Assembly (NCBI GenBank): GCA_963664465.2
Contig: CAXXSU010000002.1
Location: 558,001 to 622,000 of the forward strand
Source: CAVOAK01 sp963664465
GTDB taxonomy: Bacteria > Pseudomonadota > Alphaproteobacteria > UBA8366 > CAVOAK01
Direction: 5' to 3'
DNA: 64,000 nt
The notes beneath the pieces were generated by a model. It was not told where the DNA came from and did not search any database. It worked only from the letters and a program-made list of their open reading frames with translations. Positions 8,290 to 17,986 of the stretch are shown here, one piece after another. Numbering within the stretch: the first letter of the stretch is position 1; each line of letters opens with the position of its first letter. A program made the position numbers and the translations under genes.

Positions 8290-11067
8290 ATGGTTTGCTT
8301 GCAAATGGCGTCAAGCGGAAGCAATTCTGTAACCATGGCTTCTCATAGAATGACGCCAAGTGCCTTTGACCAGAAGGCACTTACCGGCGCCGTTGCATCT
8401 ATCCTGGATGACCGGAACCTGGCCGACGGCGAGCGGCGAGCGGCTATGCTCAAACGCTACAGCGAGGCGTTTACCAGTGCTGCGAGAGGAATCCGCAGCT
8501 GCTTCGAGGCAGATCAAGACGGAGTCAAAACTGCACGTGCGACATGCCGCCTTGTGGATCACATGCTACGCGCGATGTGGGATGCAGCAGCCCATTTGTA
8601 TCCTGCCGCCAATCCGACGGCCGGCGAGCGGCTTGCCGTAGTGGCGGTGGGCGGATACGGACGCGGCCGATTGGCGCCGTCGTCTGACATCGACCTGATG
8701 TTTCTTATTCCCTACAAGCTGCCGCCGCACAGTGAACAGTTGATCGAGCATCTCCTGTACATGCTGTGGGATATGGGGTTGAAGGTTGGTCATGCGACAC
8801 GATCACTCGATGATTGTGTGCGACTCTCCCTACAAGACATCACAATTCGAACCGCTGTCCTTGAGGCACGTTTCGTTTGCGGCGACCGCCGATTGTTCTC
8901 GACGCTCCAGCGGCGGTTCCGTGCCGAAGTCGTCGCGCGAACCGAGTCGGACTTCGTCGAGGCCAAACTTGCGGAGCGCGACCGTCGTCACGGGCGTCTC
9001 GGCGGCTCACGCTACGTGCTCGAGCCGAATATCAAGGATGGCAAAGGCGGCTTACGCGACCTTCATACTCTGTATTGGATCGGAATTTATCTTCACCACG
9101 CCGGCACGGCCGAAAAACTCGCTGGTAAGGAAGTTTTGACGGCAAAGGAGGCGCGGCGCTTCGAAAAAGCGGAGCGGTTCCTTTGGACGTTGCGGTGTCA
9201 CTTGCACTACATCGCCGGTCGGAGCGAAGAACGGTTGACCTTCGACGTTCAGCCGGAGCTCGCTCGACTTATGGGTTATAGGGATCACGCCAACACCAGC
9301 GCGGTCGAGCGCTTCATGAAGCACTATTTTCTGATCGCCAAGGATGTTGGCAGCCTAACGCGTATATTCTGCGCTGTACTGGAGACCCGGCACCAAAGAA
9401 AGACGCCGACGCGGACGCTGCGCTTTGGTCCAACGGTTGAAGGATTCCTGCTCGATAGTGGACGCTTGAACGTTGCGTCCCGAGATCATTTCGCTGAGCG
9501 ACCGGTCGATCTGATTCGTCTGTTCGAGGTTTCTGGGCGAACTGCAACTGACATCCATCCGGGTGCGCTGCAGCAGGTCACACGCAACCTGCGCCTGATC
9601 GATAACGGCTTGCGTGAGTCCGCGGAAGCAAACCACCTGTTCCGAAACATCCTTATATCGCGAGACCGGGCCGACACCACCCTGCGGCGCATGAACGAGG
9701 CAGGTGTACTCGGTCGTTTTATCCCGGATTTCGGTCGCGTCATCGCTCAGATGCAATATGACATGTACCACGTGTACACGACCGACGAGCACACCATCTT
9801 TACGATCGGAATTCTTGGAAGAATTGAGCGTGGCGAGCTCGCCGTGGAGCATCCCCTCGCATCGGAGGCGATGCAAAAAATTCTATCGCGGGATGTGCTC
9901 TATGCGGCGATGTTTTTGCACGATATTGCGAAGGGCCGTGGTGGCAACCATCCGGCGCTTGGCGCGGAGGTGGCGGAGCAACTTTGCCCGCGCTTAGGGT
10001 TTGCAGCTGAAGAAACCGAAACTATTGCCTGGCTTGTCCGTAATCATCTGGTGTTCAGCGATACTGCATTTCGCCGCGATCTCGACGATCCGAAAACGGT
10101 TGCTGACCTAGTTGCGCTTGTCCGCTCACGCGAACGTCTGCGCCTACTGCTCTGTATGACTATCGCCGATATCAGTGCCGTCGGGCCTGGTGTATGGAAT
10201 GAGTGGAAAGCAGCGCTCTTGCGTGAGCTATATCGCCGTGCCGACGACTTGATGTCCGCTGGTCTCGAGGCCGAGAGCCGCGAAACCCAAGTCGACGCCG
10301 TCAAACAGGCGTTGCGTGCGCACCTGGCCGGTTGGCCGGAGCCCGATATCGAGGCGCATCTTGACCGCGCCGAAGCGTCCTACTGGCTGGCATATGATGT
10401 CGATCAACTGATACGGCATGCCCAGTTGATGCGAGACGCCGTAGAGCACGGCGAGGGTTTTGGTATTGAGATAATGATTGATCCGGAGCGTACAGTCACC
10501 GGTCTAACTGTTTGCAGTCTGGATCAGCCCGGCCTGTTTCGGCGAATTGCAGGAGCTCTGGCGGCCGCCGGGGCCAACGTCGTAGACGCGAAGGTTTCGA
10601 CACTCAAGGACGGGATGGCGCTCGATAGTTTCTGGTTTCAAAACTCTCAGGGTGACCTCTACGACGATGGCGTTCGGCTCGCGCGGCTTGAGGATCTGGT
10701 TCGCCGAGCGGTCTCTGGGGGGACAATCGACTGGCATCCCTCCGCGGTACGCGCAGGCCGCATCGGCCGACCGCAAGTGTTCAACGTGACACCCCGCGTG
10801 CTTATCGACAATCGGGCGAGTAATACCCACACCGTTCTAGAAGTTAACGGTCTCGACCGGCCCCACCTGCTCTACGATCTGACAGACGCAATAACAAACG
10901 AGGAGCTACAGATCTCCTCGGCCAAGATCTCGACCTATGGCGAGCAGGTGGTCGACGTGTTCTATGTCAAAGATGGCTTCGGCGTAAAAGTAGAGCATCC
11001 ATCAAGGTTGGATCGGCTTCGCGCGGCACTGCTTTCGGCTCTCGAGGACTCCGCAGTGGCGGCGTAG
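8290..11067 (+). CDS. glnD: [Protein-PII] uridylyltransferase / uridylyl-removing enzyme
   Basis: The 925-residue product is the bifunctional nitrogen sensor that uridylylates PII (GlnB/GlnK) when glutamine is low and removes UMP when glutamine is high. The nucleotidyltransferase signature GGYGRGRLAPSSDIDL lies at about residues 121-136. The HD phosphohydrolase domain has FLHDIAKGRGGNH at about residue 543. Two C-terminal ACT domains (starting near residues 737 and 850) bind glutamine. In-frame ATG codons at 8290, 8305, 8335 and 8350 leave the exact start unsettled, as none has a clear ribosome site. The mutS-glnD-murJ-trpS order is typical of Alphaproteobacteria. No glnB, glnK or amtB is present in the window. 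Confidence 0.96.
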   Translation: MVCLQMASSGSNSVTMASHRMTPSAFDQKALTGAVASILDDRNLADGERRAAMLKRYSEAFTSAARGIRSCFEADQDGVKTARATCRLVDHMLRAMWDAAAHLYPAANPTAGERLAVVAVGGYGRGRLAPSSDIDLMFLIPYKLPPHSEQLIEHLLYMLWDMGLKVGHATRSLDDCVRLSLQDITIRTAVLEARFVCGDRRLFSTLQRRFRAEVVARTESDFVEAKLAERDRRHGRLGGSRYVLEPNIKDGKGGLRDLHTLYWIGIYLHHAGTAEKLAGKEVLTAKEARRFEKAERFLWTLRCHLHYIAGRSEERLTFDVQPELARLMGYRDHANTSAVERFMKHYFLIAKDVGSLTRIFCAVLETRHQRKTPTRTLRFGPTVEGFLLDSGRLNVASRDHFAERPVDLIRLFEVSGRTATDIHPGALQQVTRNLRLIDNGLRESAEANHLFRNILISRDRADTTLRRMNEAGVLGRFIPDFGRVIAQMQYDMYHVYTTDEHTIFTIGILGRIERGELAVEHPLASEAMQKILSRDVLYAAMFLHDIAKGRGGNHPALGAEVAEQLCPRLGFAAEETETIAWLVRNHLVFSDTAFRRDLDDPKTVADLVALVRSRERLRLLLCMTIADISAVGPGVWNEWKAALLRELYRRADDLMSAGLEAESRETQVDAVKQALRAHLAGWPEPDIEAHLDRAEASYWLAYDVDQLIRHAQLMRDAVEHGEGFGIEIMIDPERTVTGLTVCSLDQPGLFRRIAGALAAAGANVVDAKVSTLKDGMALDSFWFQNSQGDLYDDGVRLARLEDLVRRAVSGGTIDWHPSAVRAGRIGRPQVFNVTPRVLIDNRASNTHTVLEVNGLDRPHLLYDLTDAITNEELQISSAKISTYGEQVVDVFYVKDGFGVKVEHPSRLDRLRAALLSALEDSAVAA

Positions 11068-11189
11068 CGGCGAACTGCCGTCCGAGTGCGCGCAAAGCGC
11101 AAGAATCCCAACAAATTCGGCTGCCATTCCGCATCATGCAGACTTGCGAGTTTGAGATCTGCCTTTTTCCCGCCTCGAATCCGCGCTAG

Positions 11190-12758
11190 ATGGTGGCCTC
11201 GATGGCACTTTTCCGCTCAATTGTAACGCTCGGCGGCTACACCTTGGTTAGCCGAATCCTAGGTTTTGCCCGAGATATTCTGATCGCCGATGTGCTCGGC
11301 GCCGGCATGATTGCCGATGCGTTCTTCGTCGCTTTCAAGTTTCCAAACTTCTTTCGGCGGTTGTTTGCCGAAGGCGCGTTCAACGCCGCGTTTGTGCCGC
11401 TATATGCGGGGCGACTTGCAAGGGAAGGTATTGAGGCGGCGAGAGAATTCGCCGGCGAGGCCGCCGCTGTCCTGACGACGACGCTCGCCGTATTTACCAT
11501 CGCATCGATGATCGCCATGCCATGGCTCATGTTCGCGTTAGCCCCTGGGTTTGCCGACGAACCGGAAAAGTTCACTTTGACCACGGAACTTACTCGGCTG
11601 ACGTTTCCCTATCTGATGTTTATGGCGCTGGTTGCGCTACTTGGCGGGATGCTGAATTCGTTGGAACGCTTTGCTGCTACGGCCGCAGCACCGATAATCC
11701 TGAACCTCGTGCTGATTTCCGCCCTCGTGCTTGCCCGTGCCGAGGTTCTCGATCTTCCTGGACATGCGCTTGCCTGGGGCGTGGCAATAGCCGGCGCTGG
11801 ACAGTTTATCGCCATCGCCTGGGCCTGCCATCGCGCCGGCGTCATGATAAGCCTGCCACGTCCGCGCCTGACGCCGGGCGTCCGCCGCCTACTGACGCTA
11901 ATGACACCTGGACTCGTGGGTGCTGGAGTCGTTCAAATCAATCTCGTCATCGACGTCATTCTCGCCTCGCTGCTGGCGGAGGGTTCGGTGTCCTATCTCT
12001 ACTATGCCGACCGTGTAAACCAGCTGCCGCTGGGTGTCGTCGGGGTTGCAGTCGGGGTCGCATTGTTGCCGTTGCTCTCACGGCAACTGGGGTCGGGGGA
12101 CACCGTGGGCGCTCGCGCGAGCCAGAACCGCGCAATCGAGTTTAGTTTATTGCTGACATTGCCGGCCGCCGCTGCGCTGATTGCGATACCACACCCCATC
12201 ATCAACGTGCTGTTCCAGCGCGGCGCGTTCGACCAGGCAGCCGCCGGTGCGACTGCCGGCGCGCTAGCTGCATTTGCTTGCGGCTTGCCCGCCTACGTCT
12301 TGATTAAAACACTTATACCCGCGTTCTTTGCGCGCGAGGACACGGCTACACCCGTCAAGATTGCCGCGACGGCCGTGGTGGCGAACGTAATCCTCGCGGT
12401 AACGCTCATGCAGTTTCTAGCACATGTCGGAATCGCTCTCGCCACTGCGCTTTCGGCCTGGTTGAATGTGGCGCTGCTGGTCGTAGTCCTAACGCGCCGC
12501 GGGCACATAGATCCTGATCGCCGGTTAATCTTGCGCTTGCCCCGCATCGTCCTTGCCGCCGCCGTTATGGGTATCGTCGTATGGCAAGCGGCGCAATCGC
12601 TCGAGGTCATGCTCAGCGGCTCGCTCTGGCAGCGGATCGGCGGACTTGCGCTGGTCGTCGTTGGAGGTGCGCTGGCATATGCGATACTCGCGCAAGTTTG
12701 CGGTGCGGTGAACTTTCGCGAGTTGACCACCGTTTTCCGGCGTCGGCCGCCGCCTTGA
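11190..12758 (+). CDS. murJ: Lipid II flippase MurJ
   Basis: This is a 522-residue, strongly hydrophobic protein with about 14 predicted membrane spans, belonging to the MOP superfamily MurJ/MviN branch. The N-terminus shows the family hallmark: TLVSRILGFARDILIADVLG followed by DAFFVAFKFPNFFRRLFAEG. It translocates the peptidoglycan precursor lipid II across the inner membrane. It lies 122 bases after glnD and 66 bases before trpS, on the same strand. The start GTG/ATG choice is uncertain by a few codons (ATG at 11190 or 11202). Confidence 0.95.
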   Translation: MVASMALFRSIVTLGGYTLVSRILGFARDILIADVLGAGMIADAFFVAFKFPNFFRRLFAEGAFNAAFVPLYAGRLAREGIEAAREFAGEAAAVLTTTLAVFTIASMIAMPWLMFALAPGFADEPEKFTLTTELTRLTFPYLMFMALVALLGGMLNSLERFAATAAAPIILNLVLISALVLARAEVLDLPGHALAWGVAIAGAGQFIAIAWACHRAGVMISLPRPRLTPGVRRLLTLMTPGLVGAGVVQINLVIDVILASLLAEGSVSYLYYADRVNQLPLGVVGVAVGVALLPLLSRQLGSGDTVGARASQNRAIEFSLLLTLPAAAALIAIPHPIINVLFQRGAFDQAAAGATAGALAAFACGLPAYVLIKTLIPAFFAREDTATPVKIAATAVVANVILAVTLMQFLAHVGIALATALSAWLNVALLVVVLTRRGHIDPDRRLILRLPRIVLAAAVMGIVVWQAAQSLEVMLSGSLWQRIGGLALVVVGGALAYAILAQVCGAVNFRELTTVFRRRPPP

Positions 12759-12824
12759 CCGGTGCCAACGCAGTCGCCATAACACCTCGCCTAAATTCTT
12801 CGATCGGTCGCGGAGTCCATACCC

Positions 12825-13823
12825 ATGAACCGAATCTTCTCGGGCATCCAACCCACTGGCATGTTGCACTTGGGCAATTATTTAGGTGCGATCCGCAATT
12901 GGGCGCGCCTGCAGGACGATTATGAATGCATCTATTGCATGGTGGATCTGCATGCCATCACGTTATGGCAGGATCCCGGCGAGCTGCGTGACGCCACACG
13001 CGAGGTGACCGCAGGGCTCATTGCCGCTGGTGTTGATCCGAAGAAAAACATTCTCTTCAACCAGAGTCAGAACCCCGATCACGCAAATCTCGCGTGGATA
13101 TTCAATTGTGTGGCTCGCCTTGGCTGGCTCAACCGCATGACCCAGTTCAAGGAGAAGGCGGGCAAACACCGTGAGAATGCCTCGGTCGGGCTCTACGTTT
13201 ACCCAACATTGATGGCAGCCGACATTCTTACCTATAAGGCAACACACGTTCCTGTCGGCGAGGATCAAAAGCAGCATCTCGAGCTTGCGCGCGACATCGC
13301 CCAAAAATTTAACCACGATTTCGGCGTTGACTTCTTCCCTCTGACTGAGCCGCTGATCTTAGGCGCAGCGACGAGGGTGATGTCACTGCGGGATGGAACC
13401 AAAAAAATGTCGAAGTCGGAGGCGTCCGACTTGAGCCGGATCAACTTGACCGACGGTCCGGATCAAATTGCATTGAAGATTCGCCGCGCCAAGACGGACC
13501 CCCACCCGCTGCCCAGCGAACCGCAGGGACTCGATGGCCGACCGGAGGCAGAAAACCTGATCGGCATCTACGCCGCGCTCCTGGACAAAGATCGCGACGC
13601 GGCGCTGGCCCAGGTCGGTGGCCGGCAATTTTCCGATTTTAAGAGTGAACTCACCGAGCTCGCGGTATCCGTGCTAGGGCCCATCGGCACTGAGATGCAG
13701 CGCCTCGTGGGCGATCCGGCATACCTCGACGAGGTGTTGAAAAGCGGCGCTGAGTCAGCACGCGCCTTGTCGGCCCCGGTGCTGCGCGAAGTTTTCGATA
13801 TCGTCGGCTTTATTCAAAGCTAG
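12825..13823 (+). CDS. trpS: Tryptophanyl-tRNA synthetase
   Basis: The 332-residue class I aminoacyl-tRNA synthetase has the HIGH-equivalent motif in TGMLHLGNYLGAI (HLGN, residues about 16-19) and the KMSKS loop in KKMSKSEASD at about residues 194-203. GEDQKQHLELARDIA, contacting tryptophan and ATP, lies between them. It charges tRNA-Trp with tryptophan. The length matches bacterial TrpS. It follows murJ on the same strand and precedes the Usp gene by 145 bases. Confidence 0.97.
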   Translation: MNRIFSGIQPTGMLHLGNYLGAIRNWARLQDDYECIYCMVDLHAITLWQDPGELRDATREVTAGLIAAGVDPKKNILFNQSQNPDHANLAWIFNCVARLGWLNRMTQFKEKAGKHRENASVGLYVYPTLMAADILTYKATHVPVGEDQKQHLELARDIAQKFNHDFGVDFFPLTEPLILGAATRVMSLRDGTKKMSKSEASDLSRINLTDGPDQIALKIRRAKTDPHPLPSEPQGLDGRPEAENLIGIYAALLDKDRDAALAQVGGRQFSDFKSELTELAVSVLGPIGTEMQRLVGDPAYLDEVLKSGAESARALSAPVLREVFDIVGFIQS

Positions 13824-13968
13824 CGTCGCAACTTAACGGATGGTTGCTGTCGAGCTCAGCTCCGACGCTGGCCGAATTCAGGGTGTCGTCGGAGGCCGGA
13901 TACTGACATTGTGGTGCATCCGAGATTGATGGCAGGATACCAAGCCGGTTCGTTGGAGAGGTTTTTAT

Positions 13969-14493
13969 ATGAGCGCTGCCGAAGGATCACCTGCCGAGGC
14001 GAACGGTGAGAAATCGTCGTCGGTGAATGACAACGAGCGGATATTTCTGGTTGTCTTGGACGACAGCGTAGAGATGCGCGTTGCACTGCAATTTGCGAGC
14101 CGCCGCGCGCGCAGAACCGGTGGTCGGGTGGCATTGCTCTATGTGCAGGAGCCAGCTGATTTTCAGCATTGGATGGCTGTCGGTGAGCTAATGCGCGAGG
14201 AAGCTCGTGAAGAAGGTGAAGAGCTGTTGCAGCGTCTTTCGGGCGATGTCCAGAAATGGGCGGGCAGCCTGCCGATCTTCTATATGCGTGAGGGCGACCG
14301 GCGGGAGGAGCTGTTCAAATTACTCGAAGAGGAGCCCTCTATCTCCGTTGTCGTGCTCGCTGCCGGCCAGAGCCCGGAGGGGCCAGGGCCCATCATTTCC
14401 TACATCTTGGGCAAGGGTGCAGGCCACATTCAAATCCCGATAACCATTGTGCCGGGATCGCTCAGCGAAGAGGAAATCATCGCTCTTACATAG
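13969..14493 (+). CDS. Universal stress protein (UspA family)
   Basis: This is a single-Usp-domain protein of 174 residues. After a short polar leader comes a core strand, IFLVVLDDSVEMRVALQFA, then the beta strand GRVALLYVQEP. The C-terminal region contains VVVLAAGQ and ends in ITIVPG, the usual last strand of the fold. Usp proteins are cytosolic and often nucleotide-binding; the classic G2xG9G(S/T) loop is only partly preserved here (VLAAGQSPEGPGPIIS), so ATP binding is uncertain. GAGAGG lies upstream of the ATG. A Usp gene after trpS is a familiar alphaproteobacterial neighbour. Confidence 0.85.
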   Translation: MSAAEGSPAEANGEKSSSVNDNERIFLVVLDDSVEMRVALQFASRRARRTGGRVALLYVQEPADFQHWMAVGELMREEAREEGEELLQRLSGDVQKWAGSLPIFYMREGDRREELFKLLEEEPSISVVVLAAGQSPEGPGPIISYILGKGAGHIQIPITIVPGSLSEEEIIALT

Positions 14494-14619
14494 CAGCGAT
14501 GGCTATTTCACCGAGACGAAATCATTTTTATCCGGCTGCCCTTAGTGTTTGCTTGAGGGGCAGGGAAGAAGCGGATATGTTGGCCGTGCCTTGGCGCTTG
14601 GGGGTGGAAGGCTGACGGG

Positions 14620-15606
14620 ATGTCGCGCTTGGCAGTGCTCGCCGGACAGAATCGTTTAATTTGGATTTTCATGGTGTTGGCGGCGAACGCGGCCGTGCTG
14701 TGGGCGTTGTTGATTCCACAGAATCACGGCGTGCGTGTTGCGGTGGCACGGCTTGCCGATAACGTCACCGTGACAGAACCATCAGCACTGCGGAAGCCCG
14801 GTATGGTCATGCTGTTGCCGTCCGTCGACAAGCTTGGCGATATGTTCGCCAGTGTTGGCTACCACCTGGATGATGTGCGCAGCGGCAGTGCTACGGTGCC
14901 GCGCCTGACGCTCGCTGCGCTGCCACAGGACATGGCTGAAATTGCCTTGCCCAACAAGCGGAAGGCAATTTTTCTTCGCTACATGCTGCCGCTGGTTTTA
15001 GAGGCAAACCAAAGGGTGCGTGAGCAGCGGCATCGCCTTCAGGCGCTGAAGCGCGATCTTGAAAGTGGGACCAGTGTTCCGCTTGTAACTTGGCAATGGT
15101 TTCTAAATCTGGCGGACGAATATCAGGTGCGCGCCGACCAGTTGGACGAGTTAGTGCGGCGCGTCGACACGATGCCGCCTTCGCTCGCACTCGCTCAGGC
15201 TGCGATTGAGAGTGGCTGGGGCACATCGCGTTTTGCTCTGGAAGGAAATTCCGCTTTTGGACAGTGGACGACCGAAGAGTTTGAGGGGCTCGTGCCGCAA
15301 GAACGCCCCGACGGGCAAACGTATAAGATCAGATCGTTCGAACGACCGATCGATGCGGTGCATTCCTATCTACGCAATCTCAACACCCATAGAGCGTATC
15401 GCGTGTTCCGCGCAAAGCGCGCTGCCTTGCGTGGGCCTGATGGCTCACAAAACGCTCTAAAGCTGATCGACACGCTCGAAGGCTATGCAGAGGACGGCGA
15501 AACATATCTAAAGCTGCTTCGCCGAGTTATTCTCGTCAACAACCTGCTGACACTGGACCAAGCGCAACTCGGCGAAAATATTCTTGTTTTCGGACCAGAC
15601 GCCTGA
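14620..15606 (+). CDS. Bax-like glucosaminidase-domain protein, membrane anchored
   Basis: The 328-residue protein has one N-terminal membrane segment (about residues 12-33), then a periplasmic linker. From about residue 150 there is a domain of the Bax / endo-beta-N-acetylglucosaminidase type. The key motif is ALAQAAIESGWGTSRFA, with the presumed catalytic Glu near residue 196, followed by GNSAFGQW and later SYLRNLNTHRAY. These match family 73 glycoside hydrolases that cleave peptidoglycan glycan strands. It probably acts in the periplasm in wall remodelling; the actual bond cleaved is inferred from the family only. It ends seven bases from a convergent polysaccharide deacetylase gene. Confidence 0.85.
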   Translation: MSRLAVLAGQNRLIWIFMVLAANAAVLWALLIPQNHGVRVAVARLADNVTVTEPSALRKPGMVMLLPSVDKLGDMFASVGYHLDDVRSGSATVPRLTLAALPQDMAEIALPNKRKAIFLRYMLPLVLEANQRVREQRHRLQALKRDLESGTSVPLVTWQWFLNLADEYQVRADQLDELVRRVDTMPPSLALAQAAIESGWGTSRFALEGNSAFGQWTTEEFEGLVPQERPDGQTYKIRSFERPIDAVHSYLRNLNTHRAYRVFRAKRAALRGPDGSQNALKLIDTLEGYAEDGETYLKLLRRVILVNNLLTLDQAQLGENILVFGPDA

Positions 15607-15613
15607 TCCGCGT

Positions 15614-16675
15614 CTAGTCGACATCCACATAGAATTGCCTGCCGAACCAGCGCCAACGGCCGTCGCTATTTGGCATTGTGCAGTTTATGCGTGATCTGCC
15701 TTGTGGCAGAGCCGACGCAAATCGCAATTCGATGCGACGTTCTCCTAGGCGTTCCGTGCGCAACCGACCCTGCTGCGTATTGTAGCAGGTCAATTGATCC
15801 AGATTGTCGATGGCCGGGTCAACGGAGAAGCCGAAGGCCGGTGGATTTTGAGTAACAAGCGGGTCGGCCGGCGTAATGTCGTGAACTGGCAGCGGCAGGG
15901 CGTTTGCGGCAGTGCGCAGCCGTTCAAGTCCGCCATAGGTCTCATTTAGTGCAAACCGCGGAAGAAAGAAGCGATCCGACGTCGAGTGGATGACTCCCGA
16001 GTGTTGACCAAACGCCGCTACGAACCCGGAATCTACGACTGCTGCACGGACGTCGAGACTCATTTCACCGAACGGATAGGCGAACAAAGTAGGCGCTGCG
16101 CCCAACTCCTCCGTGAAACGGCGTGCCGATAGGGCGAGGTCTGACTCGTTTCGCAGCCGTGGGCTTGCTGCCATATGCAAATGCGAATGCGTCTGGCTGC
16201 CGATGACTACGCCAGCATTCCGTAGTTCGCGGATCTGCTCCCAGGACATGTAGCTTTGGCCACGCCGGTCGACGGCTTGGGTGGCGACAAATAAGGTAAA
16301 AGGGAGTCCGGCTGCTTTGAGCCGTGGCCAAGCGTTGTCCAAAACGGAGCGGTAGGCGTCGTCGATACTGATCCCGACCGTCCGGTCCGGTAAGGCACGG
16401 CCGTCTCGCAGCGCGGCAACGATGTCGGGCAGTGGCAGTACCGTGTAGGGGCCCGACGTAAGCTCCTCGATATGGGATTCAAACTGCTCTATGGATATGT
16501 TCGTCGAGGGATATTCGGATTCGCCGAATCGATGGTACATGACGACGACCGCTGAATCGGCGGCAGCAGCTGGCGTTATGGGTGCGACAATCAGACCGAT
16601 ACACACGGCGGCCGCTAATCGGCGGATAAAACGGCGACTTATGACGCAAAGGCGATTTTCTCCGACCATAGCCAC
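15614..16675 (-). CDS. Secreted polysaccharide deacetylase (NodB domain)
   Basis: This 353-residue protein has a signal peptide (about residues 1-39, ending PAAAA) and a NodB-type carbohydrate esterase domain. Motif 1 is GISIDDAY with Asp105-Asp106; motif 2 is SQTHSHLHM, giving the metal ligands His163 and His167. YPFGEMS follows as a third conserved block. A cysteine-containing C-terminal extension of about 90 residues (two Cys, possibly a disulfide) is not recognised. Expected chemistry is removal of acetyl groups from N-acetylated sugars on an extracytoplasmic polymer. A short-range pair with the convergent glucosaminidase suggests cell-wall or exopolysaccharide work, which is inference. 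Confidence 0.88.
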   Translation of the reverse strand: MAMVGENRLCVISRRFIRRLAAAVCIGLIVAPITPAAAADSAVVVMYHRFGESEYPSTNISIEQFESHIEELTSGPYTVLPLPDIVAALRDGRALPDRTVGISIDDAYRSVLDNAWPRLKAAGLPFTLFVATQAVDRRGQSYMSWEQIRELRNAGVVIGSQTHSHLHMAASPRLRNESDLALSARRFTEELGAAPTLFAYPFGEMSLDVRAAVVDSGFVAAFGQHSGVIHSTSDRFFLPRFALNETYGGLERLRTAANALPLPVHDITPADPLVTQNPPAFGFSVDPAIDNLDQLTCYNTQQGRLRTERLGERRIELRFASALPQGRSRINCTMPNSDGRWRWFGRQFYVDVD

Positions 16676-16820
16676 ACAGGTTAACGTTAGCGCGCGATGC
16701 CCGGCAAGAATGTTCGCGATTGGCCCATCTCACGTGATGGTCGCAGGGCGTATCATGAGCGAAGACCTTGGTTGGCAGCGCTGCCGCTAAGAAAAAGCAT
16801 GAAATTATGAGGCTCGACAC

Positions 16821-17513
16821 TTGAAGATTTTGGCACTCGACTCAGCGACATCCTCTTGTTCCGCTGCCGTATGGTCGGGCGGGAGCGTGCTTGCCGAACG
16901 CTTTGCCGTTATGGCGCGCGGCCAATCGGAGGAACTGGTGCCTATGGTTCGCACCGTTCTCGCTGAGGGGGATTTGCGTTTCGATGAGCTGGACTTAGTG
17001 GCGACGACAATCGGACCCGGTGCCTTTACAGGTTTACGAATTTGTTTGGCAACGGCCCGCGCGCTTGCGCTTGCCGCACGCCTCCCGTTAATTGGAGTCA
17101 CGACGCTTGAGGCGGTGGCGGTTGCTCAAGAGTCGACCAACACGCCATTGCTGGTGGCCATAGAGTCGAAGCGGAGCGACTGTTATGTGCAGTTGTTCGA
17201 TGAAGACCGGGCCGCATTAGGAGAACCGACCGCGGTTTTGCCGTCCTCTGTCGCTGCGATGCTGCCGCCTGGAGAGGTCGCGCTCGCGGGCACGGCGGCT
17301 GACGACGTGTTGGCGGCCTTGACAGCGTCGGGCTGCGAACTCAACCGACTTCGTGAGCGTGATTTTCCGCATGCTTCACAAGTTGCAAGCCTAGCGGCTG
17401 CGCGGGCGGACAGGGCAATGCCTCACTACGGCGCGCCGCCGCCGGAACCGCTCTATCTGAGATCTCCCGATGTTACCTTGGCCAAGCCGAAAGCTCGCGC
17501 GGCCAAATCATGA
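16821..17513 (+). CDS. tsaB: tRNA t6A biosynthesis protein TsaB
   Basis: This is a 230-residue actin/HSP70-fold protein with ILALDSATSSCSAAVW at the N-terminus and TIGPGAFTGLRICLA at about residues 63-77, the TsaB hallmark. TsaB forms the TsaBDE complex with TsaD and TsaE to make N6-threonylcarbamoyladenosine at position 37 of ANN-decoding tRNAs. It lacks the metal-binding histidines of TsaD, as expected for the scaffold partner. The stop overlaps the rimI start by four bases (ATGA), so the two are translationally coupled. The start is a TTG at 16821 (position 1 Met by initiation). Confidence 0.95.
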   Translation: MKILALDSATSSCSAAVWSGGSVLAERFAVMARGQSEELVPMVRTVLAEGDLRFDELDLVATTIGPGAFTGLRICLATARALALAARLPLIGVTTLEAVAVAQESTNTPLLVAIESKRSDCYVQLFDEDRAALGEPTAVLPSSVAAMLPPGEVALAGTAADDVLAALTASGCELNRLRERDFPHASQVASLAAARADRAMPHYGAPPPEPLYLRSPDVTLAKPKARAAKS

Positions 17514-17986
17514 TGCAGGGTTCAATCACATTTCAACCTGTCCGCAAGAACAACATTGATCTTGTTGCCGAGATCTATGGTGCGTGTTTCGATGAACCTT
17601 GGCCACGCCCTGTAGTTGAAGATTTGTTTTCCACCCCCGGTGCGTGGGGGTTGCTTGCTCGTGAGGCCACCTCGCAATCCGACACTGCCGCTGGATTTGT
17701 TCTCGCGCGGATCATCCTTGGAGAGACCGACATATTGAGCGTCGGCGTGCTTCCGCAACGCCAGCGAAATGGGATCGGCCGGTATCTCGTCGAGGCCGTT
17801 ATTCATGCGGCGAGTATTGCTGACGGCCTGGCGGTAACACTCGAAGTGGCTGAGGACAATTTAGGCGCTCAGGCACTGTATGCAAACGTTGGATTCGAAG
17901 TCGTGGGACGGCGGCCCAGCTATTACATACGGGCCGCCAATGACAAAGTGGCGGCGTTGTTGATGCGGTACGCCATCGTCGGTTAG
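17510..17986 (+). CDS. rimI: Ribosomal-protein-alanine N-acetyltransferase RimI
   Basis: The 158-residue GNAT-fold protein has acetyl-CoA-binding motif A in ILSVGVLPQRQRNGIGRYLV (the R/Q-x-x-G-x-G/A core RQRNGIG). It also has the late ALYANVGFEVVGRRPSYY block that is typical of RimI. It acetylates the N-terminus of ribosomal protein S18 in known members. It directly follows tsaB with a four-base overlap, the usual tsaB-rimI pair. An ATGATG at the start gives two adjacent possible initiators. Confidence 0.93.
   Translation: MMQGSITFQPVRKNNIDLVAEIYGACFDEPWPRPVVEDLFSTPGAWGLLAREATSQSDTAAGFVLARIILGETDILSVGVLPQRQRNGIGRYLVEAVIHAASIADGLAVTLEVAEDNLGAQALYANVGFEVVGRRPSYYIRAANDKVAALLMRYAIVG

Noticed and set aside
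11068..11189. T-run (CTTTTTC) between glnD and murJ as terminator
   Set aside because: No GC-rich stem lies directly before it, and murJ follows on the same strand.
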